NCBI GenBank assembly: GCA_949130485.1
Contig: OX422183.1
Span: forward strand, 1,299,001-1,363,000
Direction: 5' to 3'
Source of the DNA: Agelas oroides
Lineage: Eukaryota; Porifera; Demospongiae; Agelasida; Agelasidae
Length of the DNA: 64,000 bases
Positions 1 through 9,100 of this stretch are shown piece after piece; the first letter of the stretch is position 1, and each line of letters begins with the position of its first letter. The notes under the pieces were generated by a model that ran no database searches, was not told the origin of the DNA, and saw only the letters and a list, made by a program, of their open reading frames with translations. The position numbers and the translations under genes are program-made.

Positions 1-41
1 CTGACGACGCCATATGGCGTCATCGGTTGGTAAAGGGTTAA
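1..41. mobile_element. Right end of a piggyBac-like MITE
   Basis: The window opens inside the element described at 16904-17411. The terminal inverted repeat ends in GGTTGGTAAAGGG and is followed by the TTAA target at 38-41. Confidence 0.55.
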
Positions 42-171
42 CGGACACCTCTCAGCAGGTGAGATCTACTGTGCAACACTTAACACTTCAATACTTTAGC
101 AACCCCTGAATAGCAAACATCCTGCTACTCCATGTAACAAACACTAAACTGTATACTAGAAAATGTTGAAT

Positions 172-642
172 ATTGTGGGGGGGAGCGTGAGCAAGCAGCT
201 ACTATGGCTACACATGAATAGACTAAGCTTCACGCTGAATCATGAGCTGAATTATTAGCGTTTATGAGAGCCGTTTATGCATGGCCTTACCTGAAACAGT
301 CTCAAACCGGCGTGTCATGATAATTTGTATGGTCTGCGAGCAGCTTGCCGTTAATGGTCGCTCCATAGCTGTCGTGACAAACAAGAAGTAAGTTGCGGTA
401 TGCGCTTCAACTTGAGGTGTCTCCGCTACGGTTGCCGACGCTGCACTCTGGCAGTAGTAGCCCAACATTGCCCTTACCTACTGACTCAGCATTGAAGTGC
501 ACGAGGCCAACGTTCAATTTTCGGGAAAAATTTATGCGCATTTAGAATTTACGGTATATGGCCACAAATACACAAACAAACAAACCAACATACACACGCA
601 TCTTGCAATGCAGTCCGACTAGTGTGGGGCTCGCTCATCCCA
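172..642. mobile_element. Candidate MITE, family with GTGTGGGGCTCGCTCA ends
   Basis: The left end (ATTGTGGGGGGGAGCGTGAGC) and the right end near 628-642 (GTGTGGGGCTCGCTCATCCC) are imperfect inverted repeats. The same end sequences bound the element at 2265-2514, and one end recurs near 15662. No clear target duplication was found. The interior holds a minus-strand open frame (262-468) followed by a GTAAGG donor-like site. Counterparts start near 17542, 35018 and 52512. Confidence 0.4.
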
Positions 643-849
643 ACAAACAATAACCTCCATTAGGTGGACGCTTGTCGACATCTTCTGCCAGATTGTTCAT
701 CAACACTTTTGGATAGCTACTTTTTATCTTCTCTCAAAAGAACAAGCTGGAAGCCTTTCTTTCTGGCATCTGTCCAAGTTCCAAACGTTCACAAAGCAAA
801 CTTACTGCTCGTTGTTCAGGACAAAGAATGCATATGTGAAATGTGATTG

Positions 850-997
850 GTGACCCCTTCCCTCTCAGTCTACCTAGGTACGTAGATGTCATTCACATGA
901 TTCAATGCACCAGACCTTCCTCCTTTGTTTTTTGTGCACTGTAAACAAACAAAAACCGGACGGTGTGAAGGCCTGGGAATGAGGCTACCTTCTCTCC
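850..997. mobile_element. Truncated TAGCCTCG-family MITE
   Basis: The right end reads GGCCTGGGAATGAGGCTA. The interior resembles the right half of the element at 6778-6985 (shared CTACCTAGGTA and AATGGACCAG segments), but no matching left end is present, so this is a 5'-truncated copy. It is present in all units at the same relative place. Confidence 0.5.
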
Positions 998-1135
998 TTT
1001 TATTATCTAACTGACATTTCTTTGTGCCATGGTTTTTCTGTTTTATTTCACCCCTCGTCCATTCCTCAGCAACGAATAGTGACCTTTGACCTATGAGCCT
1101 AGTTGTAATAATGTGTAACCGGGCTGTGTCTGCAA

Positions 1136-1705
1136 TAGCCTCGTTCCCAGGCTCTTGTGCGGGGGAGGAGGAAAGAGAGCCTGGTACACACTGTTCGCGC
1201 ATGCGCCAAATTCCCTTGGTAACCTGCATACTACTCCGCTACACTAAAATTACAGTCAATTTCTGTTTACCTTCTGAAAGGCTGCACTGCCTGGTTATAC
1301 TCCCTGTGGGATACATACGGGCGGTTTTGAAGTCAAAAACAATATCGCTTTGATGGTAACGGTCTGCACTGCTTCGTTCGAGGCGATCGGTAAACTTCAA
1401 AGGGAAAGATTGCATCAGTCACGTGCCGCAGCGTTTAGCTGGAATGGACAAACGCGTGGACAATTCCTGCAAGCGAAGAGCTGAGTACCTTCGTCGCTCC
1501 CTCGTCATCGTGTACACAGAGCGTGGTCAGTGGCAGGCATCTTTCATACGGGAGAAGTCGGAGTGCCTTGCGGAGGTTAGTTTAACGGAGCAGATTTTAC
1601 GGAAATTTCCAAATTCCCAGAAATCCTGGTGGAACTGAGCATGCGCAAACAGTGTGTACCAGGCTCTTTTCTCCCCGCCCACGCACGAGCCTGGGAACGA
1701 GGCTA
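1136..1705. mobile_element. Mutator-like MITE (570 bp), unit 1
   Basis: Terminal inverted repeats of about 75 bp begin TAGCCTCGTTCCCAGGCTC. They are flanked by a 9-bp target duplication TGTCTGCAA (1127-1135) / TGTCCGCAA (1706-1714); the unit 2 copy has an exact duplication. Long TIRs with a 9-bp duplication are typical of Mutator-like (MULE) elements. The interior has an open frame at 1423-1638 (plus, 71 codons) rich in Arg, Lys and Glu, identical in units 1, 3 and 4. I do not recognise it. It could be captured host sequence, as in Pack-MULEs, or chance. Confidence 0.75.
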
Positions 1706-2264
1706 TGTCCGCAATTGTGTATCTATGGCTACGATGTTCAAGTCAAACGATAATGCAGCCTAATGAAAGAATCAAGTTCGTTTCACATCTTTCAGGTATG
1801 CAGATGATACTTTAAGTGCTGTTTTCATTGTTTCTCTCATTAAACTGGCCAAGAAATGGGCAGTTAAGACACACACACACACACAACCAGACAATCCTTC
1901 TTGCACATGTGTGCACAGGGTAATTACTGTACTGGACACCTTTTCTTTTTGAACCTTTATTGTGTGTGTATCTATGCTCCTTGCTTGCGGCCATGTACTT
2001 CAAATTTCAAATGAGTGTATTCAAGTATTTACAAAGATCAATCTCGTGAACCTGAGCATGTGAAGGCCCTGGTGAAGGCCAATGGAGGGCTACTTGATGC
2101 ATCATCTCACTGTTATCTACCTGGCCTGTGATGTGTGTTGCTGATTTGTGTAACTCATCTGCTCCAGTGTAGCTGTTGACTGAAGCACATGACTATGTTA
2201 TGTTTCAGACCTACTGACCTACTACGTGAACAAATGTACTTATTTACTAGGGGGAATGTAGAAC
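1706..2264. other. Intergenic stretch without a recognised gene
   Basis: It holds a short CA repeat near 1870-1884. A plus-strand frame ending at a TGA near 2130 (about 2045-2130) reads like protein (EPEHVKALVKANGGLLDASS), but it has no convincing start or splice signals, so I leave it uncalled. The same stretch is present in units 2-4. Confidence 0.4.
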
Positions 2265-2514
2265 ATTGTGGGGCGAGCGTGAGCAAGCAATGCACTACAG
2301 CATTGACTGTTGTGTAGCAGCACACCTAGCCCTGTGAATACCCAGGCCTCGTAGCAGTTGATCTCGTGCCCAGACCTGGGGCAGGGCACCGCTTAAATAG
2401 ATCATAGAGATATACGGAATCACGTACGTACTGTACATACATATATATATATATACATATCGACAATCCTCCAGCAAACTCGCCAGTGTGGGGCTCGCTC
2501 ACGCTCACCCCAAT
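2265..2514. mobile_element. Candidate MITE with inverted GAGCGTGAGC ends
   Basis: ATTGTGGGGCGAGCGTGAGC on the left is inverted as GCTCACGCTCACCCCAAT on the right. The interior includes a short alternating TA tract at about 2441-2453. It is the same family as 172-642. Counterparts lie at 19634-19883, 37111-37360 and 54605-54854. Confidence 0.5.
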
Positions 2515-2756
2515 TACGCTCTGTGGTCTCATCCCAAACCATTCTCTAAATGAGACTACCTATATGCTATGAGTCTCATTCCAGATCCTTCATTTAGTCT
2601 GGGAATGAGTATGCACAAGTACACAGGAGGAATAGCAGTGAACCGAGTCAAGAGCAGACTGTTCAAGACAGCTGACTTTGCATGCACATCACGTTTTAAT
2701 TTTTGAGTCTCATTCCTGATCCTTCTTCTAGTCTGGGAATGAGTATGCACAAGTAC

Positions 2757-3263
2757 TAGCCTCGTCCCCAGGCCACTCCCAGATTTTATCTCGCAGTCTA
2801 GTCTCGTGCCCAGCCCCTCCCCGCACGTGCGAGAAAGAGGGTCTGGTATTCTGAACGACTGTTCTTGTCACATGGGGCAGGGTATTTCCCCGATCTGAGA
2901 GCTCGAATCAGATTCTAGAACGCATAATTATATGTGCATGACGTAAGCGATCGTATTTTGAACCGAATTGGAGGTAGAAAAACTTACCTCGCAGCTCGTT
3001 TTCAGCTTTCCCAAGAAACTTTGCCACCTTATCAAGCCTTTGTAAACCATACCGTGCAGCAGTCTAAGTTGTCAGAAAACTCGGAGTCCCGGATGTAAAA
3101 TGTAGATATGACATTCTTTACGCTGTAGGCCCCGCCCCATGTGACAAGAAATGTCGCTCAGAACACCAGACCCTCTTTCCGCTTTTCGGGGGAGGGGTCT
3201 GGGGACAAGACTACTTACAGCCGTGGAGAGATAAAAGCTGGGAGTGGCCTGGGGAGGAGGCTA
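2757..3263. mobile_element. Nested Mutator-like MITEs, unit 1
   Basis: The outer element is a palindromic MITE (TAGCCTCGTCCCCAGGCCAC ends) with a perfect 9-bp duplication CACAAGTAC at 2748-2756 and 3264-3272. It is split by an inner element at 2799-3213 with its own ~60-bp TIRs starting TAGTCTCGTGCCCAGCCCC. An uninterrupted relative of the outer hairpin is seen at 16384-16476. The inner element holds a minus-strand exon-like segment (2988-3063) with an AG acceptor, a GTAAGT donor and an open frame. Confidence 0.75.
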
Positions 3264-3484
3264 CACAAGTACAACTTACAAACTATATTCACCTATGCAC
3301 TGATAGGCTGTTGCTAAGCGCTGGTTATTTTATCGCTGGCTAGCCTCATTACCATATATGGTAAAGTATGCTACCCACACCAATGAATGACAGATGAGGC
3401 TTTATCAGATTTGTGATTGAAGTTGCTTCACAGCCATTTGTCAACTTACTAGCTGTCAGCTTTTGAAATTTTGTCTCAAGAAGA

Positions 3485-3562
3485 GTGAGTTTGAGTTTGT
3501 GGCTCGCTGGCATCTGGTGTGTACCTACAGTTCAGCTTTATAGTTTCCTATCCTCGTTTCAG
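3485..3562 (+). other. 5' UTR intron of TRIM-NHL gene, unit 1
   Basis: A 78-bp intron candidate. The donor is AAGA|GTGAGT at 3485 and the acceptor is CTCGTTTCAG at 3562, five bases before the start codon (CCACAATGG, a good animal start context). The short length suits a compact invertebrate genome. Counterparts: 20854-20931, 38331-38408, 55825-55902. Confidence 0.6.
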
Positions 3563-3567
3563 CCACA

Positions 3568-5823
3568 ATGGCCACGCCCCCCACTGTTACTGAACAAGCT
3601 CTCAGGAAGCTGGAAGACCAGCTCACTTGTAGTATCTGTCTCAACTCCTACACTGAACCCAAACTGCTGCAGTGCTTCCATGTGTTTTGCAAACAGTGTC
3701 TGGAGCGACTTGTAGTACGTGATCGCCAGGGGATATCGCTTCACTGCCCCAGCTGCCGTCGATCTACCCTTCTTCCTCCGACAAGTGTTTCAGGCCTCCA
3801 AACAGCATTTTACCTCAACAATCTTTTTGAGGTTCGTGATGCCATAGAGAAAGTGAAAGAGCCACAGAAAACCCAGTGTGAGAAGTGCGAAAAGCGTGTC
3901 GCAACCAGTTTCTGCCGCAACTGTGGCCAGTTCATTTGTGCATTGTGCACACAAATCCACCAAGAGTGGAAAGAATTCTCGTCACACGAGGTTATCACCC
4001 TTGACCAACTGGAGGGAGACGTGGCTCGACTTGTTCCTCCCAAGAAGAAGGTCATGTTCTGCTCCAAACATCCCACCAAAGAGTTAGATCTCTACTGTGA
4101 AACATGCGAAGAGCTGGTATGTCGTGATTGCACTGTTCGTGTTCACCGAGACCACCAGTATGATCTAGTTACCGATGCCTTCCTGAAGCACAAAGAGGTC
4201 CTTGTTACAAGTCTGCAACCAGTTGAACAGCAGCTAGACACAGTAACAAAATCACTGCGACAGTTAGACACACAGTGCCAGCAAATCACAGACCAGCGGG
4301 AAGCTCTTGTAGGGAACATCCACAAAACCATCCGACAGCTACAGGAAGCACTGGAGGTAAGGAAAACAAAACTCATTGGCCAGCTTGACCATATCACTCA
4401 GCGGAAACTGAAAACTCTAGCTGCCCAGAGAGATCAAATTGAGCTAGTTCAAACCCAGCTGAGTAGCTGCCTTGATTTCGTGAAGGAGAGCCTTCGAACT
4501 GGAAGTGAGGGAGAAATCCTGGCCATGAAGAAGCCAGTAGTGAAACAGGTTGAAGAAATCACAGCCGAGTTCAATACAGATGATTTAGCACCACAAGAAC
4601 GAGCAGACATCAGGTTCTCAGCTAGCACTCCAGAGCTCACCCAAACATGCCAGCATTTTGGCAAGGTCTATTCTTGTCCAGCTTCCCCCGAGAGGTGCTA
4701 TGCAACAGGTAAGGGTCTGGAGGTAGCAACAGTTGGAGAGCAGGCTACCGCAATCCTGCATGCCATAGACACAGATGGCAAGGAATGTGAACAGCCACTT
4801 GTCAACACCAGTTGTGAACTAATGTCAGACGCAGGTGGTCTCACTGTCAAAGCTGCAATACAGAAGAAGGAGAAGAACAAGTACACAATCAGCTACCAGC
4901 CCACCCACAGAGGAAGGCATCAGTTACATGTGAAAGTTGAGGGAGTACCCATCAGAGGAAGTCCATTTGCTGTAGTTGCAAGGCTCTCCATTCAAAAACT
5001 TGGTACTCCTATCAGAACTATTGGTGGTCTTAAATTCCCCTGGGGTGTGGCAGTCAACCAGAGAAGAGAGATCATAGCGGCAGAGTGTAATGGACACTGT
5101 ATCTCCATCTTCAGTCCAATTGTAGAGAAGATCAGAACATTTGGGAGTAAGGGCTCTGCTCAGGGACAGTTCGATGGGCCTCATGGTGTCTCTGTTGATG
5201 GTGATGGTAACATACTGGTTGCGGATGGAGACAACCACCGCATTCAGAAGTTCACAGCAGGTGGAAAGTTTCTTACAGCAGTAGGTCAGAGAGGGAGTAA
5301 GCATCTTGAGTTTTCATACCCAGCTGGTGTTGCTATCAATCACAGAAACAGAAAGGTATACATTTGTGACAGAGGGAATCACCGAATCCAGATACTGAAT
5401 GCAGACTTGACATTCTCCAGTAGTTTTGGCAGTCGAGGTAGTGGTGATGGACAGTTCAACTTCCCCTGGGGTGTAGCATTAGACAGTACTGGGAATGTGT
5501 ATGTGCCAGACAGTGAAGGCCATCGTATCAAAGTGTTTACAGCAGATGGAAAGTTCCTGAGAAAGTTTGGGAAGAAGGGCAGTGGTGATGGAGAACTGAA
5601 CTGCCCCTGCAGTGTTAGCATAGACTCTGATGATGTAGTGTACGTGACTGACTCCAACAACCATCGTGTTTCCATGTTCACCAGTGAAGGTCAATTCCTG
5701 AGATCATTTGGCACATGGGGAGCAGGACCAGGACAATTTAAAAACCCTTGTGGAATAGTAGTGGACAGAGATGGACTTGTTTATGTTAGTGACCATTACA
5801 ACAATCGTATACAAATCTTTTAG
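3568..5823 (+). CDS. TRIM-NHL (TRIM2/3/71-like) RING E3 ligase, unit 1
   Basis: 751 residues in one coding exon. The N-terminal C3HC4 RING is complete (C21, C24, C36, H38, C41, C44, C60, C63), which implies E2 binding and ubiquitin transfer. Two B-boxes follow (about 104-140, and 165-196 with C165, H168, C177, C180, C188, H193, H196), then a coiled coil at ~205-340, a filamin-type Ig domain at ~375-472, and six NHL repeats at ~486-751 forming a propeller. In the family, NHL propellers bind RNA or protein partners, and TRIM-NHL proteins act in the cytoplasm in mRNA repression or ubiquitination. The specific target cannot be read from sequence. This copy differs from the other three at about 57 residues (hand count), 35 of them in the NHL propeller; its first 124 residues are identical to theirs. 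Confidence 0.93.
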   Translation: MATPPTVTEQALRKLEDQLTCSICLNSYTEPKLLQCFHVFCKQCLERLVVRDRQGISLHCPSCRRSTLLPPTSVSGLQTAFYLNNLFEVRDAIEKVKEPQKTQCEKCEKRVATSFCRNCGQFICALCTQIHQEWKEFSSHEVITLDQLEGDVARLVPPKKKVMFCSKHPTKELDLYCETCEELVCRDCTVRVHRDHQYDLVTDAFLKHKEVLVTSLQPVEQQLDTVTKSLRQLDTQCQQITDQREALVGNIHKTIRQLQEALEVRKTKLIGQLDHITQRKLKTLAAQRDQIELVQTQLSSCLDFVKESLRTGSEGEILAMKKPVVKQVEEITAEFNTDDLAPQERADIRFSASTPELTQTCQHFGKVYSCPASPERCYATGKGLEVATVGEQATAILHAIDTDGKECEQPLVNTSCELMSDAGGLTVKAAIQKKEKNKYTISYQPTHRGRHQLHVKVEGVPIRGSPFAVVARLSIQKLGTPIRTIGGLKFPWGVAVNQRREIIAAECNGHCISIFSPIVEKIRTFGSKGSAQGQFDGPHGVSVDGDGNILVADGDNHRIQKFTAGGKFLTAVGQRGSKHLEFSYPAGVAINHRNRKVYICDRGNHRIQILNADLTFSSSFGSRGSGDGQFNFPWGVALDSTGNVYVPDSEGHRIKVFTADGKFLRKFGKKGSGDGELNCPCSVSIDSDDVVYVTDSNNHRVSMFTSEGQFLRSFGTWGAGPGQFKNPCGIVVDRDGLVYVSDHYNNRIQIF

Positions 5824-6199
5824 GATGATGTCATCTGTTGATAGTATTGTGTCTTGTTGACATGTTGTGCATGAATGTATTGCTTACAGCTTTGGCCTAA
5901 ATATCTATTACCATATGACAGGTCTCAGTAGCAGCAGTGTTTGTATTGTTATAATATTTTGCTATTTTGCAGAAAAAAGATTGCCATTCACAGTCAACAA
6001 ACCATCCTGGGATTGGAGTTTGGTAGCTGAAGTTCTTCCGAATGTATCACAGGGTTTAAAATTCTCAGCTGAAGTAGCACTTGGCAACTAGAGTACTCAT
6101 TTTGTGGGTGTGTATTATTGGAACATAAACAGGGGAGGCCTGGGAACGAGACTAATTTCTCTTTATCCCACATTATGGTGTTTGTCTCTATTGTTGTAG
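5824..6199. other. TRIM 3' flank and upstream intron of fibrillarin
   Basis: 376 bp between the TRIM stop and the first fibrillarin exon in the unit. It holds an acceptor-like TATTTTGCAG near 5963-5972 followed by an open frame to 6091, and a half-copy of the GGCCTGGGAACGAG repeat near 6137. The missing 5' fibrillarin exons are not here. Confidence 0.5.
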
Positions 6200-9100
6200 A
6201 ACGAGGGAGAAGAGGGTAAGACAGAGTATCGTGTGTGGAACCCTTTCAGAAGCAAGCTGACGGCGGCCATTTTAGGGGGAGTGGACAAGATCCATATAAA
6301 ACCTGGCTCCAAGGTGCTGTACTTGGGGGCAGCGTCTGGGACAACCGTCTCCCACGTGTCAGATATTGTCGGACCAGTAAGTGCACTCATGTGTGAAAAT
6401 GTTGCTATGAAACTCCAGCCCCCGCTGCCTCCTCTCTCCTTGTGTAAGAATGTTGCACCCTCCCCCCACCTCGCCTTTTTATCTTCTTCACCGTTTCAGT
6501 TCATAACTCAATCAATGCATCACTGCTTCACCCCATCACCATTTAACCCTATCACCATCACCATTCATCCCATCACCACTTCACCCATCACATCACTACT
6601 TCACCCTATTACCACTCACCCATCACAACTAGAGCTGTAACGATATAATGATTTTAAGCTATATTGCGATTCTGCTCTGCGTCATACGTGAATTAATATA
6701 CAAGATTCGATGTATTGATATGTGATCATCACTGCACTCGTAATAAACAGTGCAGCACTTGTGAGAGAGACGGCAGGTGTTCATTCCCAAGCGTTCCCAT
6801 GCACCGTCCATTTTTTGATCACTTGCAGTATGCAACTATTCGATCAGGGACCCCTCCCCCCCTCTGTCTACCTAGGTAGACACTGACGTCACTCACGTGA
6901 TAAAATGGACCAGGCCTTCCCCTCCATTATTGCATACTGCTAGTGATCAAAAACTGGACAGTGGGAAGGCCTGGGAACGAGGCTACAGAATGTGAGGTGT
7001 AGCGCTATTTTGGTTATCCTGGGAGAGTAATAACTCACCTGTGCACCAACAAGGAGCTTCTGCCTGCAGAGTGTACTCTGGTCACCTGTCGTGGGTACGA
7101 AGTTGCATAGTGGAATTATCTGTGGGCCAGTGGGAAAGTGACAAGTGGCTCGTCCTCAAACAGTGAATAGGTGGCATTCGAAACCATGGTGCATAGCCAA
7201 TATATTGTTATATGCACAGTGGAACAACCCGGACACTGTTGGGCCCAATGATTTGTCCTTTGTAGTGAGGTGTCCTTAACCTTAATCTTTGAAATTACGA
7301 AATGCAAAATTAGTTTTTGTTAGTGGACCTTGAAGTTCTGGATTATAAGTTGGAGGTTGTGTTGGTGGAAGAAACATGATCTTAAAGTTGCTATATTTGT
7401 CCTTGATTTCTGGTGGATGGCATCCAGCATTATCCATGAGAAGTGCAATAGAATGACCTTTTGACCTTAGCTGTCGATTCAATTTGGAGATACTCGAGGA
7501 CCATATCCAGAATTTCCCCCGTCATCCATCCTTTCGGCTGACTAAAATATTGCACAGGAACGTTGCTCCTATCTATTCCTTGAATTTTCCTATTTCCAAA
7601 TGACGACAGTTGCTTCATTTCTCCATTTGCAATTAAGGCTGTTTTGCCTTTTTTTCCACCTTTGCACTGTGATCCTCTCTTGCCGAAGCCATGATCAGGT
7701 AGAGCCCTCCAAAAATTAGCAGTTCCATCGAGGTTCCAGATTTTCTCACTCGAATATCCCTGTAGAAGCTCAGGTACCCTCTCCTTCCATGAATCGACAG
7801 TCTCCCCTCTCACATCTCCTGATTCTCCTTTGATTTTCATTCTTTTCACATTGTATCTCTGTCTAGCCATCCATTTGATGCTTTGAAGTTGGGAATTCCT
7901 AGGTGCTTAGCAATTTCCTTGGCCTTTTCACAAAGTTGTGGACCAACAGGATAGATGTTTCGCGAGACAGTTCCATCTATTAAGAGCGTCATTGACATCA
8001 GCAAATTCAGAAGTGCGTGATCTTTTCCTGGAGTGTGGTTTCACTCGGTAAGTTCGATTCATAAAGCTCCAAAATCGACTCTTTGTTTTTAAGGCAATCT
8101 GTGGTTTACCATAAGAGAAATGCTCAGCAAGCTTGCGTACACTCATTAGAGGATTCTTTCTAGCCACATCTAGAACTTCATATTTTTTCTGAAGTGTCAG
8201 AGCGTTCCTGCTTGTCGCCATTTTCACCAAGTAAGATCAAGCTTGACAACTTCGTGGTGCAGGCTACGGGCTGGAGATCCCATGTATGTATCATTTCTAC
8301 GGGTCGAAGTCCTTTATTGACAAACTGAAGAAACTTGTAGAGGCTGTTCACAGTGATGGACGTTTGTAGCTCGTAGAGGTTCTTGTGTGAATGTACATCC
8401 ATACACATGCAGCCAGCCACGTATCTCCGTACAAGCCATTTATTCAGTGGGTGTGGCTAAACTGTCCATTGCGCGAGGTTATTGTGAGTGTGCAATTGGG
8501 GAAGGATTAGTGTCTGTTATACGGAGTAGCGGGGTGTCCGTTTATTCAGGGGTTTCTAATGTATTGAAGTGAATGGAAGGACAGTTGGAACTTTCAGAAT
8601 TGTCCGTTTTATCGTGGGTGTCCACTGTTGAGGGGTGTCCGTTAAGAGGGGTTCCACTATATTGCAATTACATGTACATGTATAATCTGACTGATATATT
8701 GATCGGTACTGAAGCGTATTGTTCTCTAATCACTACCTCTGCCTAAAATTATCAGTTCACCTCTTCACCACGTCACCCCATCACCACTTCACTCATCACC
8801 ATTCATCCCATCCCATTCATCCCATCCCATTCACCCCACACCATTCATCCCGTCACCGCTTCACCCCATCACCACTTCACCCATCACCATTCATCCCATC
8901 CCATTCATCCCATCCCATGTCACCCCATCACCACTTCATCCATCACCACTTCACCCCATCACTACTTCACCATTTTATCTCCCCCTCTACACACTCACTC
9001 ACTCACAGGAGGGTCTGGTATATGCTGTGGAGTTCTCTCACCGCTCAGGAAGAGACCTGATCAACGTAGCCAAGAAGAGAACCAACATCATCCCCATCAT

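Noticed and set aside
262..468. Minus-strand 68-codon ORF with a GTAAGG donor-like end
   Set aside because: Open and exon-like, but not recognised. It lies inside a candidate MITE, and unit 2 carries three replacement changes, so no evidence of constraint.
5867..6091. 74-codon ORF between TRIM and fibrillarin, possibly the missing fibrillarin exon
   Set aside because: An acceptor-like TTTTGCAG precedes KRLPFTVNKPSW, but the sequence has no resemblance to the fibrillarin segment expected there and ends in its own stop.
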